Shown: positions 47,906 through 56,945 of the stretch, one piece after another | Numbering within the stretch: the first letter of the stretch is position 1 | Layout of the letters: every line of letters starts with the position of its first letter | DNA from: Eubacteriaceae bacterium | Lineage (GTDB): Bacteria; Bacillota; Clostridia; Lachnospirales; Lachnospiraceae | Assembly (NCBI GenBank): GCA_910574895.1 | Contig: CAJTDQ010000001.1 | Span: 62,001 to 126,000 of the forward strand | Direction of reading: 5' to 3' | Length of the DNA: 64,000 bases | The notes under the pieces: model-generated | Seen by the model: only the letters and a program-made list of their open reading frames with translations | Database searches by the model: none | What the model was told of the DNA's origin: nothing | Program-made: the position numbers and the translations under genes

Positions 47906-49075
47906 ATGAAAAAAATATTAGTTTGTCTGACACAATTTATTATGATATTGATGATGAGTACTATGGTTTATGGAGAACAAGCCGGTGATGATGTGGCTCA
48001 GGAATATCAAGAGAGTGCGAGTTTATATGTAAAGGGTCATTGTTTGATGAGAGGATATGTGGCTTACGAAGATAAAGATAATTTTATTCGAGGTGTTAAA
48101 TATGATGAAAGCACCAATACACTTACTTTGGAAGACTGTAATTTACAATATCGGGGAGGTGCTGGTAATGGAAGCGGAGTTATTGAATATAGAGGTAACA
48201 GAACCCTGAATATTGTTATAAAGGGAAACAATAAAATAAATACAGGAGAAAAAAATTATGCTTGGTATGTCATTATGAATGATGCTATATCTATCAGTAG
48301 TCTTGATGATACAAAGGAAGTGCAGGTAAATATAATGGGAGATGGCGTCCTAAATGTTGATAATGTTGATTACTTAATTGGTGCTTATCGTTGCAATATC
48401 AATGTATTAATCGGGGGAGTAACAATTCATTCGAATTTTGCCGGAATTTATTGTGGTGGAACTCTTGCTATAAAGAAAGCAAAAGTTTTTATAAAAGATT
48501 CTTCTGCTGAATGGTTTTCTTTGTCTGAGATAGGAAAGAGTTTTAAACTGATATGTTCGCAATATGATTTTGAGGGGGAGCATGTTTATGCAGGAAATGG
48601 AAAACTGAATAAGGAAATTGATTCAGATGAAATGTTTGAAGAAGTAAATATAAGGGGCACGGAGATGTATCAAAAAAAGAAAAAATATGACTGGGTACTC
48701 TTATCAGATGAAGTGGCAGATTTGCGTGATTATAACCCGGTGCCGGAAACAACATCAGTAAAGACTCCGGGAAAGGTTAAGATTAAGAGTATCACAGCAA
48801 AAAAGAAATCGGCGAAGAAAGTTAAGCTTTTACTGAAAAAAATTCGTGGGGCTAAAGGGTATCAGGTGGCAATCTACAAAACAAAGAAGAATGCTGCGAA
48901 GAATAAAAAGGCAATAATTAAGAAGTTTGTCAGGAAGACTCGTGCGACAGTTACATCAAAGAAACTAAAAAACAAGAAGTCCTTGTATGTAAAAGTCCGT
49001 GCTTATAAGTTAAATGGAAAGAAAAAGATTTACGGAAAATGGTCAAAAGTTAAAAAGGTAAAAATAAAAAAATGA
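47906..49075 (+). CDS. Secreted beta-helix-like protein with lysine-rich Fn3-like C-terminus
   Basis: 389 residues from ATG 47906 (AAGGAGG upstream; the ATG at 47891 overlaps that site). Signal peptide about 1-23. Residues about 38-210 contain beta-solenoid-like rungs ('GVKYDESTNTLTLEDCNLQY', 'NRTLNIVIKGNNKINTG', 'KEVQVNIMGDGVLNVDN'), a layout common in clostridial surface proteins of unknown function. After a Pro/Thr linker, residues about 295-389 form the basic Fn3-like module ending 'YGKWSKVKKVKIKK'. No sortase motif. It neighbours another protein with the same module. Confidence 0.75.
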   Translation: MKKILVCLTQFIMILMMSTMVYGEQAGDDVAQEYQESASLYVKGHCLMRGYVAYEDKDNFIRGVKYDESTNTLTLEDCNLQYRGGAGNGSGVIEYRGNRTLNIVIKGNNKINTGEKNYAWYVIMNDAISISSLDDTKEVQVNIMGDGVLNVDNVDYLIGAYRCNINVLIGGVTIHSNFAGIYCGGTLAIKKAKVFIKDSSAEWFSLSEIGKSFKLICSQYDFEGEHVYAGNGKLNKEIDSDEMFEEVNIRGTEMYQKKKKYDWVLLSDEVADLRDYNPVPETTSVKTPGKVKIKSITAKKKSAKKVKLLLKKIRGAKGYQVAIYKTKKNAAKNKKAIIKKFVRKTRATVTSKKLKNKKSLYVKVRAYKLNGKKKIYGKWSKVKKVKIKK

Positions 49076-49142
49076 CTATTTTGATAAAAAAAGTTAATGT
49101 CTGAAAAACTTTTCTATAAGTTGATTAAGAAAGGGAGAGAAG

Positions 49143-50432
49143 ATGAAGCGGAAAATTTTAATTGGGTGTGTTATGTTGATTTTAGGATTGAATACAATTA
49201 GTGTAAAAGCAGATATAAAAGAACATAGAACAACATGGGATTGTATCTGGTTTGGAACATACCCACAGACAGAAATCACCGATAGAAGCAGCATTACAAG
49301 TAAAACAACTTATTTACGTGATTCAGGTGGATGTGTTATAGGATATTATGTTAAATATTATAATAAAGGCGGAGAGGAAGTTTTCTGCAAAGAAGCACAT
49401 ATGGATGAAATGAAATACTTTAATCGTTTGCCTTATAATAATAATGGATATGATTGGAAAACATGGAACGGTGAACATTATTTTAGATATGAACCTATTA
49501 AATGGAGAATATTAAAAATGGATGGAGATAAAGCCTTATTATTATCAGATAAGATTATAGATCAGCATAATGTTTATCCACCGACCGATACAGATATAGG
49601 AGTCTATTATAGAGGAGAACAAATGGATTTGATATGGAGCAACTCCATATTAAGAACATATATGAACAATACCATGTATGAAATGGCATTCTCAGAGGAT
49701 GAACAGGAGGCTGTTTTGGACAGTGAAGTAACTTCTGGTTATACATATAAAGAGGGAAAAGATACAACAGTAGATAAATTGTTTATTTTGTCCTATCATG
49801 AGTTGGTAAATGATTATGGATTTACAACGCAGAATTCTTTGCTATGTGGATTGAGTGATTATGGCAAAGCTTCAGGAACTATTAACTACGCTTCCTATGG
49901 AACTTTTGGATCGTATTTCACATTGTCTGACGGATATAAAAGTGATCATATTCAGTACGGAGAAGATAGTAAAGATGCGTGGTGCAAAGCATATAGTGAT
50001 GCTATAGATAATACGGGGAAATTAATAAAAGAAGATGCACTGTATTATAATGGAATAAGGGTTGCTATGTGGGTTGATTTGTCAAAAGTTAGTTATCAAT
50101 ATGCAGGAACAGTTAGTTCCGCTGGAGAAGTAAATGAAGTTAAATTCAAGTATCCTATTAAATTATCAAAGATAAAAATAAAATCAGTAAAGAATGTTAA
50201 AAAGAAAACAGTTAGCATAAAGTTTCAAAAAGTAAAAGATGCGAAAAAGTATAAAATACAATATGCTACAAATAAGAGATTTAAAAAAGCAAAAGTACGG
50301 GTATGTAAAAAAACAAGTTATCAGATAAAAAAATTGAAAAAAGGTAAAGTTTATTATATACGCGTACGCGCAGTGAATGGAAAGAAACAGGGTAAATGGT
50401 CAAAAGCAAAAAAAGTAAAGATAAAAAAATAA
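49143..50432 (+). CDS. Secreted DUF6273-like protein with lysine-rich Fn3-like C-terminus
   Basis: 429 residues. Signal peptide about 1-23 (ends VKA). Residues about 30-335 resemble the DUF6273 group: 'WDCIWFGTYPQTEI', 'YEPIKWRILKMDGDKALLLS', 'WSNSILRTYMNNTMYEMAFS' and a closing 'GIRVAMWVDLS'. This unit occurs widely in Firmicutes surface proteins and has no known activity. Residues about 345-429 are the basic Fn3-like module ('KVKDAKKYKIQYATNKRFKK', 'GKWSKAKKVKIKK'). AAGGGAGAGAAG before the ATG. Its stop is just before the trp promoter and no strong terminator separates them. Confidence 0.78.
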   Translation: MKRKILIGCVMLILGLNTISVKADIKEHRTTWDCIWFGTYPQTEITDRSSITSKTTYLRDSGGCVIGYYVKYYNKGGEEVFCKEAHMDEMKYFNRLPYNNNGYDWKTWNGEHYFRYEPIKWRILKMDGDKALLLSDKIIDQHNVYPPTDTDIGVYYRGEQMDLIWSNSILRTYMNNTMYEMAFSEDEQEAVLDSEVTSGYTYKEGKDTTVDKLFILSYHELVNDYGFTTQNSLLCGLSDYGKASGTINYASYGTFGSYFTLSDGYKSDHIQYGEDSKDAWCKAYSDAIDNTGKLIKEDALYYNGIRVAMWVDLSKVSYQYAGTVSSAGEVNEVKFKYPIKLSKIKIKSVKNVKKKTVSIKFQKVKDAKKYKIQYATNKRFKKAKVRVCKKTSYQIKKLKKGKVYYIRVRAVNGKKQGKWSKAKKVKIKK

Positions 50433-50436
50433 AATG

Positions 50437-50465
50437 TTGACATTATTACTTTAGCGAGTTAAACT
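50437..50465 (+). promoter_or_regulatory. Promoter of the trp T-box operon
   Basis: TTGACA (50437-50442), 17-base spacer, TAAACT (50460-50465). It starts five bases after the stop of the preceding gene. Confidence 0.7.
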
Positions 50466-50479
50466 ATTTAAAGATTAGA

Positions 50480-50746
50480 TAAACCGTTGACCGAGAGTAA
50501 GTAATTACATGGGATGTTTTTCAGAGAGTTGTCGGGTGGTGTGAGACAACAAACGAACAGTAATGAATGGACTCGGGAGGGCAGCTCGAAACTATTTCAG
50601 AAGTAGACGCTGACGGATACCTACCGTTAAAGAGGTTAGCATATGATGGTATGCGATGAGTGAATGTGTTATACATTAATTTGGGTGGCACCGCAGAAGT
50701 TTATTATAGCTTTTGTCCCTTTTTTAGGGGACAAAGGCTTTTTTTG
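50480..50746 (+). promoter_or_regulatory. T-box riboswitch (tRNA-Trp) controlling trpEGDCBA
   Basis: T-box sequence TGGGTGGCACCGCAGAA (about 50682-50698), followed by terminator TTTGTCCC/GGGGACAAA plus T run (to 50746). Stem I includes AATGAATGGACTCGGGAGGG; the specifier TGG in GAA-TGG-ACT reads tryptophan, as expected. Uncharged tRNA-Trp should switch the leader to read-through. No TRAP-type repeats or Trp-rich leader peptide are seen. Confidence 0.92.
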
Positions 50747-50750
50747 TTAC

Positions 50751-50880
50751 TGTTTAGAACAGTATTAATGAATAAAATAATACGAGGATAGCTTGCTAGA
50801 CATAGTATTATTTTATTCATTAATGTTGAGCGGTCAGCTCAAGTGAGATGAAGCGAAGCGGAATCGAACTGTTCTAAACA
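50751..50880 (+). repeat. Palindromic element, family B copy (trp leader)
   Basis: Perfect 13-bp outer stem TGTTTAGAACAGT (50751-50763) with ACTGTTCTAAACA (50868-50880). Perfect 20-bp AT arm ATTAATGAATAAAATAATAC and its complement, apex TAG-CTTG-CTA, then TGAGC/GCTCA and GAGATGAAGCGAAGCGGAAT. It lies directly after the T-box terminator and before trpE, like its twin at pheS. Confidence 0.85.
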
Positions 50881-50892
50881 AGTGAAAAGAGT

Positions 50893-50908
50893 AGTCAGCT
50901 TGCTGACT
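50893..50908 (+). other. Small CTTG-loop hairpin before trpE
   Basis: AGTCAG/CTGACT closed by a CTTG loop, 18 bases before the trpE ribosome site. It uses the same apex as the palindromic elements and could affect mRNA stability or be an element fragment. Confidence 0.5.
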
Positions 50909-50936
50909 AGAGTGTTTATCAGGTAAAGGAGGACAT

Positions 50937-52394
50937 ATGAACACACAAAGTTTTGAAGAGATTGAAAAGTTTTTAGATGACTATAGCATGATTCCTATAT
51001 GTAGGGAAATATATGCAGATGTCATAACACCGATTTCACTTTTAAGAAAGATGGAAGCTTTTGGGAAGAACTTCTTTCTGCTGGAAAGTGTAGAAGGTGG
51101 AGAGAAATGGGCAAGATATTCATTTCTTGGATATGAGCCGGTACTTCATATTACCTGTAAAGATGGAAAAGTAACACAAAAAAGTGGAGAGATTGAAACG
51201 ACTGCCCAGACAGACCCGATGGATGCACTAAGAGAACAGTTAGAAAAATATAAATCTCCAAAGATTCAAGGCATGCCGACTTTTACAGGAGGATTTGTTG
51301 GATATTTCGGATATGAAATGATTGGTTATGCAGAACCAAAGCTAAATCTGAAAACAAGTGATGTAGATGATTACCATTTGATGCTGTTTGATAAAATAAT
51401 TGCTTTTGATCATTTCAGACAGAAGATTATGGTGATAGCCAATATGAAAGCAAAAGACGGGGTACAGGGTTATAATTCAGCACTTTTAGAAATAGAAAAA
51501 ATGGTTGCGTTGATTCATGACCATAGTCAAATACCGGAATCAGAAGTCACAGAGAATGTAGAGTTTCAATGCAATGTTTCAGAAGAAGAGTATTGCAGTA
51601 TGGTAGAGAAAACTAAAAATTATATTAGAGAAGGAGACATTTTTCAGGGAGTTATATCCAGAAGATTTGAAGCGGACTATAAAGGAAGCCTGATGAGTGC
51701 ATACAGAGTGCTTCGAACGACAAATCCTTCTCCGTATATGTATTTTATACAGTCAGAAGATATGCAGATAGCAGGTGCTTCTCCAGAGACGATGGTTAAG
51801 TTAGTAGATGGGAAATTGACAACTTTTCCGGTAGCTGGAACAAGACCAAGAGGAAAGACAGATGAAGAGGATAGAGGATTAGAAGAAGGACTTTTAAAAG
51901 ATGAAAAAGAACTGGCAGAACACAATATGTTAGTGGACCTTGCGAGAAATGACATTGGAAGAATCGCAGAGTATGGAAGTGTATATGTGGAAGAGTATAT
52001 GAAAATTCATCGATTTTCAAAAGTCATGCACATTGCTTCAACCGTTTGTGGAAAGTTAAGGAGTGATAAAGACAGCTGTGACACAGTGTCAGCATTACTT
52101 CCGGCAGGTACATTATCCGGTGCACCAAAATTCAGGGCATGCGAAATTATTGATGAATTAGAAAAAGAGCCGAGAGGGGTTTATGGCGGTGCTATCGGAT
52201 ATATTGATTTATCAGGAAATCTGGATGTCTGTATTGCGATTCGTACTGCTGTAAAGAAAGGTGACAAAGTATATGTTCAGGCGGGAGCCGGAATTGTGGC
52301 AGACAGTGTGCCGGAAAGTGAATATATGGAATGTGCTCATAAAGCAGGGGCTGTCATAGATGCAGTTAAGAGAGGAAACGAGGTGAATAAGTAA
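50937..52394 (+). CDS. trpE: Anthranilate synthase component I
   Basis: Forms anthranilate from chorismate with ammonia supplied by TrpG. 485 residues. The N-terminal domain carries the tryptophan-binding LLES motif (about 39-42, in 'NFFLLESVEGGEKWARYSFL'), so feedback inhibition is expected. The chorismate-binding core includes 'FQGVISRRFEADYKG', 'TFPVAGTRPRGKTDEED', 'LARNDIGRIAEYGSV' and 'LPAGTLSGAPKFRACEIIDE'. AAAGGAGG precedes the ATG. Its stop overlaps the trpG start by one base (TAATG). First gene of the T-box operon. Confidence 0.96.
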   Translation: MNTQSFEEIEKFLDDYSMIPICREIYADVITPISLLRKMEAFGKNFFLLESVEGGEKWARYSFLGYEPVLHITCKDGKVTQKSGEIETTAQTDPMDALREQLEKYKSPKIQGMPTFTGGFVGYFGYEMIGYAEPKLNLKTSDVDDYHLMLFDKIIAFDHFRQKIMVIANMKAKDGVQGYNSALLEIEKMVALIHDHSQIPESEVTENVEFQCNVSEEEYCSMVEKTKNYIREGDIFQGVISRRFEADYKGSLMSAYRVLRTTNPSPYMYFIQSEDMQIAGASPETMVKLVDGKLTTFPVAGTRPRGKTDEEDRGLEEGLLKDEKELAEHNMLVDLARNDIGRIAEYGSVYVEEYMKIHRFSKVMHIASTVCGKLRSDKDSCDTVSALLPAGTLSGAPKFRACEIIDELEKEPRGVYGGAIGYIDLSGNLDVCIAIRTAVKKGDKVYVQAGAGIVADSVPESEYMECAHKAGAVIDAVKRGNEVNK

Positions 52395-52969
52395 TGGTAT
52401 TGTTAATTGATAATTATGACAGTTTTTCCTATAATCTGGTTCAACTGGTAGGAGAGTTGACAAAAGGGGAAGTAACCGTTGTTAGGAATGATGAATATAC
52501 CATAGATGAGATACGAGAACTAAATCCATCTCACATTATTTTATCACCGGGACCTGGGAAACCTTCAGATGCAGGTATCTGCGAAGAGGTAGTAAGAAGC
52601 TTAAAAGGGAAATATCCAATACTTGGCGTTTGTCTGGGGCATCAAAGTATCTGTGAGGTGTTTGGTGCACAAGTAACTTATGCGAAGAAACTGATGCATG
52701 GAAAACAAAGTGAGATGACGGTACTAGAGAATGCACCTATTTTTAAAGGTATAGGCAGAACTTTTAAAGGAGCAAGATATCATTCATTATCAGCAAATCC
52801 GAATACAATGCCGGAGGAGTTAAGTGTTATTGCACTTGATGCACAGGACGGTGAGGTTATGGCGGTAAAGCATAAAGAGTATGATATATATGGTTTGCAG
52901 TTTCATCCGGAATCAGTCTTGACACCGGAAGGGAAAAAAATAGTGAAGAATTTTTTATGTATTAAATAG
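52394..52969 (+). CDS. trpG: Anthranilate synthase component II (glutamine amidotransferase)
   Basis: 191 residues, class I amidotransferase that releases ammonia from glutamine for TrpE. Triad: Cys in LGVCLGHQSICEVFGA (about 76-91), His and Glu in LQFHPESVLTPEGKKI (about 168-183). The oxyanion loop is SPGPGKPSDAGIC. It is not fused to TrpD as it is in enterics. Such subunits can also serve p-aminobenzoate synthase, but the operon position makes the tryptophan role primary. Confidence 0.96.
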   Translation: MVLLIDNYDSFSYNLVQLVGELTKGEVTVVRNDEYTIDEIRELNPSHIILSPGPGKPSDAGICEEVVRSLKGKYPILGVCLGHQSICEVFGAQVTYAKKLMHGKQSEMTVLENAPIFKGIGRTFKGARYHSLSANPNTMPEELSVIALDAQDGEVMAVKHKEYDIYGLQFHPESVLTPEGKKIVKNFLCIK

Positions 52970-52983
52970 AATGGAGACATATT

Positions 52984-53994
52984 ATGATAAAAGAAGCAGT
53001 AGCGAAATTAGTAGAAAATCAGAATTTAACATTTGAGGAAGCAAGAGATTGTATGCACGATATTATGAGCGGTGAAGTTTCACAGACACTTATCAGCGCA
53101 TATCTTGTAGCTTTGAGAATGAAAGGTGAAACAATAGATGAAATCTCTGGCTCGGCACAGGGCATGAGAGAGATGGGAATACTTTTAAAAAATGATGATA
53201 AATTGCTGGAAATAGTAGGTACAGGTGGAGATAAAGCAAATACATTTAATGTATCAACTACATCTGCTTTTGTTGCAACGGCAGCTGGTGTAAAGGTCGC
53301 AAAACATGGAAATCGTGGTGTTTCATCAAAGTCAGGTGCAGCTGATGTTTTGGAGGCAATGGGAGCAAACATTGCGATTGAACCAGAAAGGGCAAAGCAG
53401 GTATTGGATGAGACAGGATTTACATTTCTTTTTGCACAAAAATACCATACGGCAATGAAATATGTAGGACCGGTTAGAAAGGAACTCGGAATAAGAACAA
53501 TATTCAATATATTGGGGCCATTGACAAATCCGGCAAGAGCTACAATGGATATCGTAGGTGTCTATGATGAGTCCTTAGTTGATCCGATTGCACAGGTGCT
53601 TAGAAAACTTGGAGCAACAAGAACAATGGTAGTTTATGGTCAGGATGTTATGGATGAAATTTCTGCCAGTGCCAAGACGACGGTTTGTGAAATAAGAGAA
53701 GATGAGACAAGAAAATATGAAATTGACCCTAGAAAATACGGATTTGAATTATGTGAAAAGTCAGACCTTGAAGGTGGTGACGGAACAGAAAATGCAGAGA
53801 TTACAAAGGGTATTTTGTCTGGTAAAATTACCGGTCCAAAAAGAAATGCAGTTGTTCTTAATTCCGCAGCCTGCATTTATATCTATTATGATGGAATTTC
53901 ATACGCAGAGGCAATTAAAATGGCAGAGGAGATAATTGATAGTGGAAAAGCCATGGAAAAATTAGAAGAGTATATCAAAGCTACAAATAATTAA
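52984..53994 (+). CDS. trpD: Anthranilate phosphoribosyltransferase
   Basis: 336 residues. Couples anthranilate to PRPP. PRPP-binding loop IVGTGGDKANTFNVST (about 77-92), KHGNRGVSSKSGAADVLEAM (about 105-124), metal site 'DVMDEISASAKTTVCE' (about 221-236). The gene starts 15 bases after trpG with ATGGAGAC upstream. Confidence 0.96.
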   Translation: MIKEAVAKLVENQNLTFEEARDCMHDIMSGEVSQTLISAYLVALRMKGETIDEISGSAQGMREMGILLKNDDKLLEIVGTGGDKANTFNVSTTSAFVATAAGVKVAKHGNRGVSSKSGAADVLEAMGANIAIEPERAKQVLDETGFTFLFAQKYHTAMKYVGPVRKELGIRTIFNILGPLTNPARATMDIVGVYDESLVDPIAQVLRKLGATRTMVVYGQDVMDEISASAKTTVCEIREDETRKYEIDPRKYGFELCEKSDLEGGDGTENAEITKGILSGKITGPKRNAVVLNSAACIYIYYDGISYAEAIKMAEEIIDSGKAMEKLEEYIKATNN

Positions 53995-54008
53995 ATCGGA
54001 GGAATATG

Positions 54009-54785
54009 ATGATTTTGACAAAATTAGCAGATTCGACGAGAAACAGAGTTGAAAGAGAAAAAAAGCAAATCCAATTAGAAATGGTAAAAAAGCAGGCACT
54101 TGCAATGAAAAAGGGAGATTTTTCTTTTGAGAAGGTTATTGCAGAAGGAGATATCAGTTTTATCTGTGAAGTAAAAAGAGCATCACCATCGAAAGGAATG
54201 CTTGTTGAAGAATTTCCTTATGTTCAGATTGCAAAAGATTATGAGGAGGTGGGAGCAAGCTGTATTTCGGTATTGACTGAACCGGATTATTTTAAAGGAG
54301 ATAAGCAATATCTGAAAGAAATCAGTGAGAATGTAACCGTTCCTTTAATTCGAAAGGACTTTATCATAGATGAATATATGATATATGATGCGAAAATACA
54401 TGGAGCATCTTGTGTATTACTTATTTGTTCACTGTTAGATAAAGAAACTATGGAAAAATATATCGAAATATGCGATAATTTAGGAATGTCCGCATTAGTA
54501 GAGGCGCATGATGAAGAGGAGATTCAAAAAGCTGTTGAAGCGGGAGCAAGAATGATAGGAGTCAATAACAGAGATTTAAAAACGTTTACAGTTGATATAG
54601 GAAACAGTGAACGTTTGAGAAAACTGGTACCCGACAATATTTTATTTATTGCAGAAAGTGGAATAAAAACGAATGCTGATATAAACAGACTTCGCAAAGC
54701 AAAAGTAAATGGAGTTCTAATTGGTGAAACATTTATGAAAGCAGAAAATAAAAAAGAAATGCTGCAGAAGTTACGGGGAGTTTAA
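54009..54785 (+). CDS. trpC: Indole-3-glycerol-phosphate synthase
   Basis: 258 residues, a single TIM-barrel enzyme closing the indole ring from CdRP. Catalytic Lys/Glu region EVKRASPSKGM (about 55-65), 'LIRKDFIIDEYMIYDAKIHG', 'ALVEAHDEEEIQKAVEAG', 'IGVNNRDLKTFTVD', 'FIAESGIKTNADI'. It is not fused to TrpF. ATG 54009 has CGGAGG six bases upstream; the ATG three bases earlier is slightly too close. Normally trpF would follow; here 73 non-coding bases lead straight to trpB. Confidence 0.94.
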   Translation: MILTKLADSTRNRVEREKKQIQLEMVKKQALAMKKGDFSFEKVIAEGDISFICEVKRASPSKGMLVEEFPYVQIAKDYEEVGASCISVLTEPDYFKGDKQYLKEISENVTVPLIRKDFIIDEYMIYDAKIHGASCVLLICSLLDKETMEKYIEICDNLGMSALVEAHDEEEIQKAVEAGARMIGVNNRDLKTFTVDIGNSERLRKLVPDNILFIAESGIKTNADINRLRKAKVNGVLIGETFMKAENKKEMLQKLRGV

Positions 54786-54858
54786 TCAGGCATTATGCTA
54801 GAACAGCAATGATATATAAATATACAATGAGATTAAAGTAAAGAGAGAGGAAAAAGAA

Positions 54859-56043
54859 ATGAGCAAAGGAAGATTTGGTATACATGGCGGTCAGTATGTT
54901 CCCGAAACATTAATGACTGCAGTAAATGAGTTGGAGGAAGCATACGAATATTATAAAAATGATCCTGAATTTAACAGGGAGCTTCAAGAGTTATTTAACA
55001 ATTATGCGGGAAGACCTTCACTTCTCTACTATGCAGAGAAGATGACAAAAGATTTAGGCGGAGCAAAGATTTATTTGAAGAGAGAGGATTTAAATCATAC
55101 AGGTTCCCACAAAATTAACAATGTGTTAGGTCAGACACTTCTTGCAAAAAAAATGGGAAAAACAAGAGTGATTGCAGAAACGGGTGCTGGACAGCATGGT
55201 GTGGCAACTGCCACAGCGGCTGCACTGATGGATATGGAATGCGAAATCTATATGGGAAAAGAGGACTGTGAACGTCAGGCATTAAATGTATATAGAATGG
55301 AGTTGCTAGGTGCGAAAGTTCATGCTGTCACGAGTGGAACAATGACATTAAAAGATGCAGTAAACGAGGCAATGCGTGAGTGGACGAACCGAATGGATGA
55401 TACACTCTATGTGTTGGGGTCTGTTATGGGACCGCATCCTTTTCCTATGATGGTTCGTGACTTTCAGAGTGTTATCAGTAAGGAAATTAAAGAGCAGATG
55501 TTAGAGAGAGAAGGAAGACTGCCGGATGCGGTGATTGCCTGTGTAGGCGGTGGCTCTAACGCTATGGGAGCATTTTATAATTTTATTGAAAATAAGGAAG
55601 TAGAATTAATTGGCTGTGAGGCAGCAGGTCTTGGTGTGAATAATCCAAAGAATGCGGCAACGATTGCGAATGGAACGGAAGGAATTTTCCATGGAATGAA
55701 ATCATTATTCTGTCAGAATGAGGACGGACAGATTGCACCGGTTTATTCTATTTCAGCAGGACTTGATTATCCGGGAATCGGACCGGAGCATGCAAATCTT
55801 CATGATACAGGAAGGGCAAAATATGTTCCAATAACAGATGTGGAAGCAGTAGAAGCTTTTGAATATTTATCAAGAGTGGAAGGAATTATTCCGGCAATTG
55901 AGAGTTCTCATGCTTTGGCATATGCAATAAAATATGCACCGACACTGGATAAAGATAAGATTATTGTAGTGAATGTTTCAGGACGTGGAGATAAAGATGT
56001 TGCTGCAATCGCAAGATATAGAGGAGTGAAGATTTATGAGTAA
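54859..56043 (+). CDS. trpB: Tryptophan synthase beta chain
   Basis: 394 residues, PLP enzyme joining indole and serine. PLP lysine in [19 protein letters not shown] (about 79-97); loop [19 protein letters not shown] (about 109-127); phosphate-binding [15 protein letters not shown] (about 229-243). This is the TrpB1 type that pairs with TrpA. Its end overlaps trpA by eight bases, implying coupled translation. AGAGAGGAAAAAG upstream. Confidence 0.96.
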   Translation: MSKGRFGIHGGQYVPETLMTAVNELEEAYEYYKNDPEFNRELQELFNNYAGRPSLLYYAEKMTKDLGGAKIYLKREDLNHTGSHKINNVLGQTLLAKKMGKTRVIAETGAGQHGVATATAAALMDMECEIYMGKEDCERQALNVYRMELLGAKVHAVTSGTMTLKDAVNEAMREWTNRMDDTLYVLGSVMGPHPFPMMVRDFQSVISKEIKEQMLEREGRLPDAVIACVGGGSNAMGAFYNFIENKEVELIGCEAAGLGVNNPKNAATIANGTEGIFHGMKSLFCQNEDGQIAPVYSISAGLDYPGIGPEHANLHDTGRAKYVPITDVEAVEAFEYLSRVEGIIPAIESSHALAYAIKYAPTLDKDKIIVVNVSGRGDKDVAAIARYRGVKIYE

Positions 56044-56806
56044 GGTTAGTGATGCGTTTAAAAATGGAAAGGCTTTTATCGCCTTTATTACAGGAGGAGA
56101 CCCTGATTTAGAGACAACAAAAAAGTTGATTCTGGAAATTGAGAAAAATGGAGCAGATATTATTGAAATTGGAATTCCATTTTCAGACCCAATTGCAGAA
56201 GGCCCGGTCATTCAGGCCGCAGATTTGAGAGCATTAGCAGCAGGATGCACTACAGACAAATTATTCGATACAATAAAAGAATTAAAAGATATTGTGAAGA
56301 TTCCGCTGGTATTTATGACTTATGCAAATGTGATTTTCAGATACGGAACAGAAAAATTTATGGGAAGATGCGTGGAATGTGGTATTTCCGGTGTGATTGT
56401 TCCGGACTGTCCTTTTGAAGAGAGAGAAGAACTGGCGCCATACTGTAATAAAGCAGGGATTGATTTGATACCACTAATTGCACCGACTTCAGAAGAAAGA
56501 ATTACAAAGATTGCAAAGTCAGCGCAGGGGTTTGTATATGTGGTTTCATCTCTTGGTGTTACGGGAGTGAGACAGGATATTACAACGGATTTAGGTGCGA
56601 TGACAAAGTTGGTGAAAGATGCAACAGATGTGCCATGTGCGATTGGATTTGGAATAGCAAAACCGGAACAGGCAGCTGATGTATGCCAGTATGCAGATGG
56701 AGCAATTGTGGGAAGCGCTATTGTAAAAATTGTTGCGGAGTATGGTAAGGATTGTATTTCTTATGTTGGTGAATATGTTAAGAGTATGAAAGATGCCATA
56801 CGATAG
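56036..56806 (+). CDS. trpA: Tryptophan synthase alpha chain
   Basis: 256-residue TIM barrel splitting indole-3-glycerol phosphate and passing indole to TrpB. Catalytic Glu and Asp lie in '[20 protein letters not shown]' (about 39-58; Glu in EIGIP) and '[15 protein letters not shown]' (about 120-134). '[15 protein letters not shown]' and '[15 protein letters not shown]' bind phosphate. Last gene of the operon. Confidence 0.95.
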   Translation: MSKVSDAFKNGKAFIAFITGGDPDLETTKKLILEIEKNGADIIEIGIPFSDPIAEGPVIQAADLRALAAGCTTDKLFDTIKELKDIVKIPLVFMTYANVIFRYGTEKFMGRCVECGISGVIVPDCPFEEREELAPYCNKAGIDLIPLIAPTSEERITKIAKSAQGFVYVVSSLGVTGVRQDITTDLGAMTKLVKDATDVPCAIGFGIAKPEQAADVCQYADGAIVGSAIVKIVAEYGKDCISYVGEYVKSMKDAIR

Positions 56807-56820
56807 GATACTGATAGAAA

Positions 56821-56865
56821 AATGAGAGTCTCATATTTAATAATGAGCTCTTATTTTTTTAGAAA
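56821..56865 (+). terminator. Terminator of the trp operon
   Basis: AATGAGAGTCTCAT pairs with ATGAGCTCTTATT (one bulge), followed by seven T. Confidence 0.82.
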
Positions 56866-56945
56866 GATATATATTTTGGGGGATAGGTAGTATTGGCAGT
56901 TGATATATGATAAAATAATTTATTATATAGGATGGGAGGTACATT

